From DASUFH01 sp036274645 (GTDB lineage: Bacteria; Acidobacteriota; Terriglobia; 20CM-2-55-15): 12,458 bases of DNA. The DNA is taken from NCBI GenBank assembly GCA_036274645.1, contig DASUFH010000495.1, forward strand, positions 1 to 12,458. The letters run 5' to 3'. Shown one piece after another: positions 7,327-12,458 of this stretch (positions are counted from its first letter, which is position 1; every line of letters begins with the position of its first letter). The notes under the pieces were generated by a model. That model did not search any database. It had not been told where the DNA came from and saw only the letters and a program-made list of their open reading frames with translations. The translations under genes were made by a program, and so were the position numbers.

Positions 7327-8772
7327 CTAACGGCTGCGCTCAAAAAGCGCGCTGACGTCGTCGCGGTAGACTTGCTTCCAGCCCGCGGTATGGGAGAGCA
7401 GGTACGTCAGGCGGTGGGAGGCCGGGAAGAGAACGCTGCCGATCTCGTATTTGTCCAGAATGGTTTCAGGATCCTTGATGTCGGAGACGTCCAGGTAGTC
7501 CTGAAAGATGCCGCCGTATTCGAAAATGTCCATGCGGCTGTCGATGAACACCTTCAGCTTCCGGTCGCGCCATCCCAGGTATCCACCCCAGCTGTAGTAA
7601 TTGAACAGGCGGTCCGCAACCGGATGCTCTTCCATATAGCGGAGCGCGCCGGCCGGAAAATCGCGCGCCACGATCTCTTCGTGCGTGGCCGGCGCCGCGA
7701 GTGGCGCGAAGGCCGCCAGAAGCCCGCCGATGGCGAGAATGACCACGGCGTTCATCGTGGGCTTGTCGATTCGCTCATCATAGTCCGGAACAAAGGTCAG
7801 TATTCGCGACAGGGTCGGCGCCGACAGGACGGCGAAGAGAAAGAGGAATCGAATGTAGGTCAGGCCAAGGTACATCCCGAACAGCGTCAATTCGACTTCA
7901 TGCAGCGCCCAGCGGTAGTTTCGCGCCAGGGCGATGAGCAGGGAAACGGCGATGATGATCAGGGTCAGTTTTCCCCGTCCATCGTGGAAGTCCAGCGAGG
8001 CCCATTCCGTGACCCGCGCCACGTTCAGTGTCTGGGCGGAAGCGAATTCGAACGGATAGGTCACGAGGCGCCATCCGAACGGATTCAGGAACAATGCCGC
8101 GACGCTGGCAAGCCCGGTGGCCACGAGGCGTTTCCGCTGATAGGGAGTCCAGTTGTTGGATTCGATCTGGCCCCATCGGCCCCGGACAAAACCATCCGAG
8201 ACGACAATTCCGAAGACAATCAGGCCGATCAGCCAGGAACCGTGCGTGTTTGCCCAGAGCGCAAACAGCAACGGGAGCGTCCAGAGTGGGGAGGAGCCGC
8301 GCGATCGATAACGCTCGAGCACGATCAGCATCAGCGTCAGCCAGAGATAACCAAAGAGGATCATGCGCGGGCCGAAGTTCACCGCTGCCAGAAAGCTCCA
8401 GACGAGACAGGCCACCACGGCGGACTTGATGTTTCCGCTCGACCGGTAGCAAAGATACAGGAGGCTGAGGAACACCGCCTCCGCCAGAACGATCATCAGG
8501 GCTTCAATGCCCGGGAGCCCGCCCGCCCGCCACGCCGCATAGAAGGGGAGTTCGGCAAGCCACTCGTGGTTCATCCAGGGCTGGCCGGCCAGCGTGAAGG
8601 AAAACATATCCTGGTTCGGCAGGCTGCCGGTCTGGACGAGGTATTCCGCGTTGCGCAGGTGCCACCAGATATCCGGATCAGCCACAGATCCGCGAGCCAG
8701 CAGGTAGACATTTCCGGCCAGCAGCGCGGTCAGCGCAACGGGGAATGAAAGAATCCGACGGATGGTTCGCAG
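7327..8772 (-). CDS. Polytopic membrane protein of unknown function, GT-C-like architecture, apparent CTG start
   Basis: About 481 residues with roughly 10-12 membrane segments and a soluble C-terminal part. ADPDIWWHL at 31-39 lies after the first hydrophobic segment. LFALWANTHGSW (about 169-180), LNPFGWRL (229-236) and FNYYSWGGYLGW followed by KVFIDSRMD near 390-414 are also seen in a widespread but uncharacterised family in environmental bacteria. The layout (an acidic motif in the first external loop, many membrane helices, a C-terminal globular part) resembles lipid-linked-sugar-dependent GT-C enzymes, but no function is established. The first ATG/GTG/TTG in frame is GTG 8685, which would delete the first membrane segment. 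The frame stays open to a stop at 8797-8799, and CTG 8772 has GGAG 7 nt upstream, so I take CTG as the likely start. In the glycan locus a role as sugar transferase, polymerase or ligase is possible. Confidence 0.8.
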   Translation of the reverse strand: MRTIRRILSFPVALTALLAGNVYLLARGSVADPDIWWHLRNAEYLVQTGSLPNQDMFSFTLAGQPWMNHEWLAELPFYAAWRAGGLPGIEALMIVLAEAVFLSLLYLCYRSSGNIKSAVVACLVWSFLAAVNFGPRMILFGYLWLTLMLIVLERYRSRGSSPLWTLPLLFALWANTHGSWLIGLIVFGIVVSDGFVRGRWGQIESNNWTPYQRKRLVATGLASVAALFLNPFGWRLVTYPFEFASAQTLNVARVTEWASLDFHDGRGKLTLIIIAVSLLIALARNYRWALHEVELTLFGMYLGLTYIRFLFLFAVLSAPTLSRILTFVPDYDERIDKPTMNAVVILAIGGLLAAFAPLAAPATHEEIVARDFPAGALRYMEEHPVADRLFNYYSWGGYLGWRDRKLKVFIDSRMDIFEYGGIFQDYLDVSDIKDPETILDKYEIGSVLFPASHRLTYLLSHTAGWKQVYRDDVSALFERSR

Positions 8773-8872
8773 AGTGTCTCTCCAAAAGATCTTCTGTTAC
8801 TGCAGGGACGGGGCCTTTGGCAAGAAGAAGCCGACCATGGCGGCTCAGTGGACAACGAGGGGACAGGGGAGT

Positions 8873-8891
8873 GGGCGGTCCTAGACCGCCC
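8873..8891. repeat. 8-bp perfect hairpin
   Basis: GGGCGGTC (8873-8880) pairs with GACCGCCC (8884-8891) around a CTA loop. GGGCGGTC occurs again at 12365-12372 in the other non-coding stretch, without its complementary arm. Confidence 0.6.
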
Positions 8892-8928
8892 CGACAAGGA
8901 CGCGGGAATCCAAAACGTCCGTTTTAGA

Positions 8929-8959
8929 CGGGCCTCCCCGGCTCCGCCGGGGAGGCCCG
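8929..8959. repeat. 14-bp perfect GC-rich hairpin (REP- or terminator-like)
   Basis: Arms 8929-8942 and 8946-8959 are exact reverse complements, all G/C except one A:T pair, around a TCC loop. No T run follows on either strand. Such CCTCCCCGG-type palindromes are often dispersed in GC-rich genomes, so this may be one copy of a repeat family. Confidence 0.7.
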
Positions 8960-8986
8960 CTATCAGGGGCAGCCGCGTCGCCTCCC

Positions 8987-9012
8987 AACGGTCACGGAGC
9001 CATGTGACCGTT
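8987..9012. repeat. 9-bp perfect hairpin
   Basis: AACGGTCAC (8987-8995) pairs with GTGACCGTT (9004-9012) around an 8-nt loop. It directly adjoins the spacer leading to the second long palindrome. It could be an operator-like dyad or another repeat copy; no flanking gene start points to a regulatory role. Confidence 0.6.
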
Positions 9013-9069
9013 AAGAAGCGGGCGGCTGCGGCCCATTCGAAGAAACTGAAGCAGTCCGGGTTCGATGAA

Positions 9070-9167
9070 GGGAATTGGGGCCAGAGAGGCCGCGCGCGAT
9101 GAGGAGTCATATGGGTGATCATGAACGGACGATGTATGGGCGCGCGCCTCTCTGCCCCTAATTCCCT
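9070..9167. repeat. Second, diverged copy of the long palindrome family
   Basis: The left arm (about 9070-9098) and right arm (about 9140-9167) share GGAATT, then GGGG/GGGC, then CAGAGAGG and CGCGCGC, with a few mismatches. The loop is about 41 nt. The arms match those at 1721-1788 over the GGGAATTGGGG-CAGAGAGG core, with C in place of A in the left arm. Arm similarity, inverted layout and a different loop fit a REPIN-like dispersed element. The right arm interrupts the 3' end of the oxidoreductase remnant. Confidence 0.7.
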
Positions 9168-9348
9168 TGTTCTTCCCCATCGGCCCGTAAAAGAGGAGGT
9201 CCGCGCGCCGCCCGGAGAGCGCGTCATTACCGTGAAGCGCTTCGAGCAGGCGCGGACCATCGGAGGCGTTACTCCGCAGGATCACTCCGGCCAGACGGCC
9301 GCAGCGCACGATGACCTTGTTGTAAACGCCTGTGGCGGGCTTGTTCAT
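9160..9348 (-). pseudogene. Remnant of a NirB-type FAD-dependent oxidoreductase (C-terminal segment)
   Basis: The minus-strand frame from ATG 9348 encodes about 63 residues whose stretch at 7-54 (GVYNKVIVRCGRLAGVIL, then SDGPRLLEALHGNDALSGRRADLLF) follows the pattern of the segment after the NAD/FAD domains of assimilatory nitrite reductase large subunits and related oxidoreductases. In those proteins the pattern is Y-K-x-hydrophobic-GRLVGAVLVGDTSD. Here the conserved glycine and neighbouring residues are altered (LRSNASD), and neither the upstream cofactor domains nor the downstream [2Fe-2S] domain is present. The frame runs on to 8992 through the palindrome, but that part is not family-like. 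GAGGAGA lies immediately before the ATG, so a small expressed protein cannot be excluded. The identification is from remembered family patterns. Confidence 0.5.
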
Positions 9349-9484
9349 TCTCCTCACTCTCCGGCCGTGTGGAAGAGCACGATCGCTGCCAAGCAAAAAT
9401 GGGACCGGTTTGCCTGCGTTTTCGCGAAGATGCGCAAAACGTGGCTGAACAAAAATGTCAGAGGCCGCCGTACCCGGCTACGAT
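9349..9484. other. Non-coding spacer between the oxidoreductase remnant and the repeat array
   Basis: I see no gene in this stretch. It holds one imperfect hairpin (about 9416-9441, CGTTTTCGC with GCGCAAAACG, one bulged base). The rest shows no recognisable signal. Confidence 0.5.
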
Positions 9485-9683
9485 GGCGTTACTGCGCGCC
9501 TCGGCGTTACTGTTTGAGCCGGTTCCGTCGATATCGCGGCGTTACTGTTTGAACCGGGCTGCTGTCGATATCTCGGCGTTACTGTTTGAACCGGGCTGCC
9601 GTCCATATCTCGGCGTTACTGTTTGAACCGGGCTGCTGTCGATATCTCGGCGTTACTGTTTGAACCGGCCGCTGTCGATTTCG
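9485..9683. repeat. 35-37 bp tandem repeat array containing the 3' end of the regulator gene
   Basis: The word GGCGTTACTG starts at 9485, 9503, 9538, 9575, 9612 and 9649. From 9503 the spacings are 35, 37, 37 and 37 bp. Four full units and the gene-borne unit share GGCGTTACTGTTTGA-CCGG and GTCGAT, with small internal differences; the 9485 copy is only a stub. The unit at 9649-9683 is the last part of the sigma-54 regulator gene: read on minus it ends with the codons for IDSGRFKQ and TAA. The other units are therefore downstream duplicates of the gene's tail, each still carrying CAGTAA. There are no spacers, so it is not a CRISPR array. Confidence 0.9.
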
Positions 9684-11215
9684 TATTTCCGGACCTTGTA
9701 GTTCAGGATCCGTTCGGTCGTGTTCAGCAGGCGCGCCGCCTTGGCGCAGTTGCCGCGCGTGGTTTTCAGCGCGTCCAGCACCAGGTCCTTCTCATACGCG
9801 GCGACGGCGTCGCCGAGCGACACGCGGGTGACGGTTCCGGACGCCTGCGACGTCTGGAGCGTCGGCGGAAGATGGTGGCCGTGCAACGCGCCGCCGTCGC
9901 AGACGAGCACGGCGCGTTCGATCACGTTTTCCAGTTCCCGCACGTTGCCCGGCCAGTGGTAGCTGGTTAGCATGTCAATCGCGGGCGTGGAGATCCGTCG
10001 CACGTCCCGGCGATGTTCCTTGGCATATTTCTGCAGGAAGTGGTCGGCCAGCAGGAGCAGATCGGATCGACGTTCCCGCAGCGGCGGCACAAAGATGGTG
10101 AAGACGTTCAGGCGGTAGTACAGGTCTTCGCGGAACTGTCCTGCCGCAATGGCCTTCTCCAGATCCTTGTTCGTGGCCGCGATCAGGCGGACGTTCGCGC
10201 GTAGCGTCTCGCCGCCGCCCAGGCGTTCGAATTCGCGCTCCTGCAGTACGCGCAGAAGTTTGACCTGCGTGGCGAGATTGATGTCTCCGATTTCGTCGAG
10301 GAAAAGCGTGCCTCCTTCCGCCATTTCGAAGCGGCCTTTTCGACGCGCGGTCGCTCCGGTGAACGCGCCCTTTTCGTAGCCGAACAGTTCGGATTCGATC
10401 AACGTGTCCGGCAGCGCGGCGCAACTGACCTTGACGAAAGGGCGTTCCGCGCGCGGGGAGTTGTAGTGGATGGCGTGCGCGATCAGTTCCTTGCCCGTGC
10501 CCGACTCCCCGCGAATGAGCGCGGTGGTGTTGACTCCGGCCACCTGCACAATCTGCTCGTAAACCTGGCGCATGGGGCCGCCGCTGCCGATGATGTTGGA
10601 GAAATCGTAGCGCTCCTTCAATTCGCCGAGCAGATGCGTGTTTTCGTCCATGAGACGCCGACGCTCGTCGTCGACCAGGTGATCCGCCTTGAGCGCCTGC
10701 GCCATCATCGCCGTGATGACGCCCAGAAATTTGAGGTCGGCGTCGTAATCGCGCGTGATGTTGAACCGCAGGTCCACGCCCAGCGCCCCGACCGACTGGC
10801 CGTTGACGAAGACCGGCGCGCACATGAACGTGATTTCCTGTTTGTGCAGATCCTTGCGCTCGCCGGCGCGGTTCAGAAACGCGGGTTCGCGGCTGACCTG
10901 GGTAACGACGATCGGTTTGCCCGTCTGTACGACGCGGCCGGTTATGCCTTCGCCGAGTCGGTAACGCGAGCTGCGTCCCGCGGCGCTCAAACCGAGAGAC
11001 GCTTCGATGCGGATCTCGCCAGACTTCCGCTCCAGAACCGAGACGGTGCCGCGAATCATTCCAAACCGTCGCTCAAGAATCTCCAGCACACGATGGAACG
11101 CCGCCCGGGAAGAGATCGTCGCGGCCATGGCGTTGCCGATCTCGCCAAGAGCCATCAGGCGCTTGGTGTTGGAGGATGTTCCGTTTTTTGCTTCTGACAA
11201 TTCTGTCGCCAGCAT
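9653..11215 (-). CDS. Sigma-54-dependent transcriptional activator (GAF-AAA+-Fis, NifA-like layout)
   Basis: Encodes 520 residues. A GAF sensor domain spans about 25-175 and may bind a small ligand. The AAA+ domain spans about 205-440, with Walker A GESGTGKE (236-243), the sigma-54 contact loop GAFTGA (283-288), Walker B GGTLFLDEIG (301-310), FREDLYYRLN (361-370) and WPGNVRELEN (421-430). A Fis-type helix-turn-helix at about 487-511 (RGNCAKAARLLNTTERILNYKVRK) binds DNA. The order is that of NifA, but no NifA Cys motif or nitrogen-fixation gene is present, so the target is unknown. ATG 11215 has AGGAAGGG a few nt upstream. The frame extends to ATG 11353 through the leader hairpin, but without a ribosome-binding site. 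There is no receiver domain, so control is through the GAF domain or at expression level. The 3' end lies in the tandem array. Confidence 0.95.
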   Translation of the reverse strand: MLATELSEAKNGTSSNTKRLMALGEIGNAMAATISSRAAFHRVLEILERRFGMIRGTVSVLERKSGEIRIEASLGLSAAGRSSRYRLGEGITGRVVQTGKPIVVTQVSREPAFLNRAGERKDLHKQEITFMCAPVFVNGQSVGALGVDLRFNITRDYDADLKFLGVITAMMAQALKADHLVDDERRRLMDENTHLLGELKERYDFSNIIGSGGPMRQVYEQIVQVAGVNTTALIRGESGTGKELIAHAIHYNSPRAERPFVKVSCAALPDTLIESELFGYEKGAFTGATARRKGRFEMAEGGTLFLDEIGDINLATQVKLLRVLQEREFERLGGGETLRANVRLIAATNKDLEKAIAAGQFREDLYYRLNVFTIFVPPLRERRSDLLLLADHFLQKYAKEHRRDVRRISTPAIDMLTSYHWPGNVRELENVIERAVLVCDGGALHGHHLPPTLQTSQASGTVTRVSLGDAVAAYEKDLVLDALKTTRGNCAKAARLLNTTERILNYKVRKYEIDSGRFKQ

Positions 11216-11240
11216 TGACCCTTCCTGCAAAAGTGACCGT

Positions 11241-11288
11241 AAAAAGAAAAACGTCCAAAACACTCCGATTTCGGAGTGTTTTGGACGT
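11241..11288 (-). terminator. Perfect 18-bp hairpin plus T-rich tract in the regulator's leader (attenuator-like)
   Basis: Arms 11251-11268 and 11271-11288 are exact reverse complements around a 2-nt loop. Read on the minus strand the hairpin is followed at once by TTTTCTTTTT (11250-11241), which is the layout of an intrinsic terminator. It ends only 25 nt before the regulator's ATG and lies downstream of the promoter at 11409-11437, so it would stop transcription before the gene unless disrupted. It could alternatively be a protein-binding dyad, or end read-through from the gene upstream. Confidence 0.7.
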
Positions 11289-11298
11289 CGATGTCCAA
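11281..11298 (-). promoter_or_regulatory. Alternative hairpin overlapping the terminator stem (possible anti-terminator)
   Basis: On minus, TTGGAC (11298-11293), a 6-nt loop and GTCCAA (11286-11281) can pair. GTCCAA is also part of the ascending arm of the terminator hairpin, whose partner TTGGAC lies at 11258-11253. The two structures are therefore mutually exclusive. The alternative stem has only 6 bp against 18, so it would need help from a bound protein, a stalled ribosome or a ligand. Confidence 0.4.
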
Positions 11299-11408
11299 TA
11301 CGTTTAATGCCTGCGCCGAACTTCCGCTGAACTGCGTCGTCGGGGGAAGTCATCGGGTTTTCCGGTCGCCTCTTGCGCCGATTCCCGATCTAGAAAATGG
11401 GCGAGTTC

Positions 11409-11437
11409 ATTATCGGCGCCCGATGACGACCTGTCAA
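11409..11437 (-). promoter_or_regulatory. Sigma-70-type promoter for the sigma-54 regulator
   Basis: On the minus strand TTGACA (11437-11432, perfect -35) is followed after exactly 17 nt by GATAAT (11414-11409, five of six matches to the -10). Transcription would begin near 11402, giving a leader of about 187 nt to ATG 11215. It lies in the 315-bp gap 11216-11530, which otherwise holds only the leader hairpins. No GG-N10-GC sigma-54 promoter was seen in the gap, so the regulator itself appears to be made from a housekeeping promoter. Confidence 0.75.
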
Positions 11438-11530
11438 CCGTGGCGGCCTACTTTTCCGCCGTATCCGTCGTCAGCGCCTGAAAATTACTACAGGAATGAC
11501 AGACATCGCGCTTTGAGAAGCCGCGACAGG

Positions 11531-12265
11531 CTACGGAGTCCGCTTGACGGCGGCTCCGTAAACCTCGATCGCCGCCACATCGGACCATCCCCCCTGGCCG
11601 TGTCCGCTGCCCAGAAGCAGATCGACGAACCCGACTTCGTCCACGCGGCTGAGGTTGGGATTCGTCACCCACGATCCGGTGGTCACGACACGCTTCTCGT
11701 CGAGTTTCATCCAGCGGACTTCGGAGATCGAGAATTCGCTCACGTGCCAGTCTGCGGTAGAGCCGTCCTCGCGGTCACCGACCAGAAACGTGCCGTCCGC
11801 CAGTTTCACGACCGGCCGAACCTTGTGGAAGCCCGAGGTCTTGGTCACCCACTTGATCCGGGCCGTTCCGGTCAGATCCACATAATTGTTTTTGTCGCGC
11901 AGCAGCACAGCGCAGGCGATAGAGCATGTTCCGGTCCAGATATGGGTCGGATTCGCTTCGTTCGTGGCGGTTCCGGTCAGCAGGATCTCATTCTGCGGGG
12001 GGCCGTAGGTTTTCAACTCGAGGTTCGGATTGCCCACGGATTCCTGCGTGATCGGATGCTCATCGTTGGCCGGTGTTTGTTTCCACTCTTCCCGGAAAAA
12101 CAGCGGCGCCCGCGGCGTGCCCCCGCGATCATTGGCCGGCGCGGCCGCTCCACGCGCGGCGCCGCGCTGTCCGCGCGCGGCGGCGGGCTGCTGCGGCGCC
12201 GCTCCCAGCGTCGCTGAGAGGCACGCCGTCAGTCCCAGCAGAATGATTGTTCCCCGTCTCGCCAT
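11531..12265 (-). CDS. Secreted protein of unknown function
   Basis: Encodes 244 residues. A signal peptide is clear: basic MARRG, a hydrophobic TIILLGLTACLSATLG core and likely cleavage near residue 22 (GAA-P). The single Cys at residue 15 lies inside the hydrophobic core and does not fit a lipobox well. Residues 23-50 are a low-complexity Ala/Arg/Gln/Gly/Pro linker. The rest is a compact domain rich in beta-forming residues and Trp, with LFFREEWK near 55-62, a region about IWTGTCSIACAVLLRDKNNYVDLTG, and VKLADGTFLVGDREDGS. It recalls secreted jelly-roll or DUF1080-like proteins of Acidobacteria and Planctomycetes, but I cannot name the family. ATG 12265 has a perfect AGGAGG (12276-12271) 5 nt upstream. 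It sits upstream of the regulator on the same strand with a separate promoter between them, so co-regulation is not implied. Confidence 0.88.
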   Translation of the reverse strand: MARRGTIILLGLTACLSATLGAAPQQPAAARGQRGAARGAAAPANDRGGTPRAPLFFREEWKQTPANDEHPITQESVGNPNLELKTYGPPQNEILLTGTATNEANPTHIWTGTCSIACAVLLRDKNNYVDLTGTARIKWVTKTSGFHKVRPVVKLADGTFLVGDREDGSTADWHVSEFSISEVRWMKLDEKRVVTTGSWVTNPNLSRVDEVGFVDLLLGSGHGQGGWSDVAAIEVYGAAVKRTP

Positions 12266-12302
12266 TCGAACCTCCTGAAACCTGTGATGATGACCGCCGA
12301 CG

Positions 12303-12331
12303 TGTATACATCAGCGAAACCGGGCGCGCAA
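12303..12331 (-). promoter_or_regulatory. Candidate promoter for the secreted-protein gene
   Basis: On minus, TTGCGC (12331-12326) lies 17 nt before TATACA (12308-12303). The -10 matches four of six consensus bases and the -35 three. The position, about 40 nt before the strong AGGAGG site of the gene, is suitable. The match is moderate. Confidence 0.35.
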
Positions 12332-12332
12332 C

Positions 12333-12358
12333 GGTTAGCTGGTGGGGTTAGCTGGTGG
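12333..12358. repeat. 13-bp perfect tandem duplication
   Basis: GGTTAGCTGGTGG occurs twice head to tail (12333-12345 and 12346-12358), just upstream of the candidate promoter of the secreted-protein gene. It could be a recent slippage event or paired binding sites. Confidence 0.7.
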
Positions 12359-12418
12359 GGGAATGGGCGGTCATACAAGGCGTGAATGAATTCGAATCCG
12401 GCGGAGACGTCCCTTTTA

Positions 12419-12458
12419 TGTCCCCCGTTGTCCGCTGTCCGCTGGCTGTTGTCCGCTG
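12419..12458. repeat. Short direct repeats of GTCCGCTG at the window edge
   Basis: GTCCGCTG appears at 12430-12437, 12437-12444 and 12451-12458. The preceding word at 12419-12437 matches the reverse complement of 8846-8865 with one mismatch and one gap, so this may be the edge of a dispersed repeat that continues beyond the window. The stretch 12359-12418 shows no gene. Confidence 0.55.

Larger units (their letters stand above)
8773..9069. other. Non-coding spacer rich in perfect hairpins
   Basis: No reading frame here shows family similarity. The spacer holds four palindromes, three listed separately and a small one (AAAACG 8912-8917 with CGTTTT 8920-8925). A 20-nt stretch at 8846-8865 is repeated in inverted orientation at 12419-12437 with one mismatch and one gap. 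The gene upstream of 8772 on the minus strand must be transcribed from within or beyond this stretch. I see no convincing sigma-70 or sigma-54 promoter; TTGCCA about 17 nt before GTAACA is too weak to call. Confidence 0.6.

Noticed and set aside
7294..8748. Plus-strand 484-codon open frame
   Set aside because: It lies opposite the membrane protein with WWHL and WGGYL motifs and has the charged, motif-free composition of an antisense shadow.
8730..9260. Minus-strand 176-codon frame across the hairpin region
   Set aside because: It runs through several palindromes and the remnant in another frame, with no family-like pattern.
9485..9683. CRISPR array
   Set aside because: Units follow each other directly without unique spacers, and the inner unit is the coding end of a gene.
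11216..11353. N-terminal extension of the sigma-54 regulator from ATG 11353
   Set aside because: There is no ribosome-binding site, it would translate through the perfect hairpin and T tract, and ATG 11215 has AGGAAGGG and fits the domain start.
11216..11530. Sigma-54 promoter for autoregulation of the activator
   Set aside because: No GG and GC pair with the required spacing and flanking consensus was seen on the minus strand in this gap. The sigma-70 match is far better.
1..12458. tRNA or rRNA genes, insertion-sequence transposase, integrase
   Set aside because: No tRNA-like cloverleaf, rRNA core sequence or transposase or integrase motif was recognised on either strand.

Overview
The window is GC-rich bacterial DNA, roughly 60% GC by eye, with ten gene-sized coding regions, one gene remnant and an unusual number of palindromes and short repeats. 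No single marker fixes the taxon. The gene styles suggest a soil Acidobacteriota or a relative; this is inference. The styles in question are a secreted protein with an Ala/Arg/Gln/Pro-rich linker after its signal peptide, a GAF-AAA-Fis sigma-54 regulator, a multi-membrane protein with WWHL and WGGYL motifs, and many GC-rich palindromes.

Positions 1-8772 are a surface-polysaccharide locus. On the plus strand a DegT-type sugar aminotransferase (5' end outside the window) is followed by a CmcI-type methyltransferase. Facing them on the minus strand is a stand-alone formyltransferase of the sugar N-formyltransferase type. A family-2 glycosyltransferase and a Wzx-type flippase follow on the plus strand. 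They converge on a minus-strand group: a polytopic membrane protein, a class I methyltransferase and a family-9 (heptosyltransferase-like) glycosyltransferase. The simplest combined reading is synthesis of an amino sugar, its N-formylation and O-methylation, assembly on a lipid carrier, and flipping across the inner membrane. The exact sugar is not proven by the sequence.

Positions 8773-9652 hold no intact recognisable gene. They contain a row of perfect hairpins, a degenerate copy of the long palindrome seen at 1721-1788, a remnant resembling the C-terminal half of a nitrite-reductase-type FAD oxidoreductase, and a 35-37 bp tandem repeat array whose unit is a copy of the 3' end of the neighbouring regulator gene.

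Positions 9653-12265 carry the sigma-54 activator and, upstream on the same strand, a secreted protein of unknown function. The regulator is preceded by a well-formed sigma-70 promoter and a leader of about 187 nt. The leader holds an 18-bp perfect hairpin followed by a T-rich tract, with a competing upstream hairpin, which is the arrangement of a transcription attenuator. The last 150 bases are non-coding with short direct repeats.

The most noteworthy observations are the attenuator-like leader, the tandem array made from a gene's own tail, and the 68-nt palindrome that supplies the stop codons of two convergent genes.
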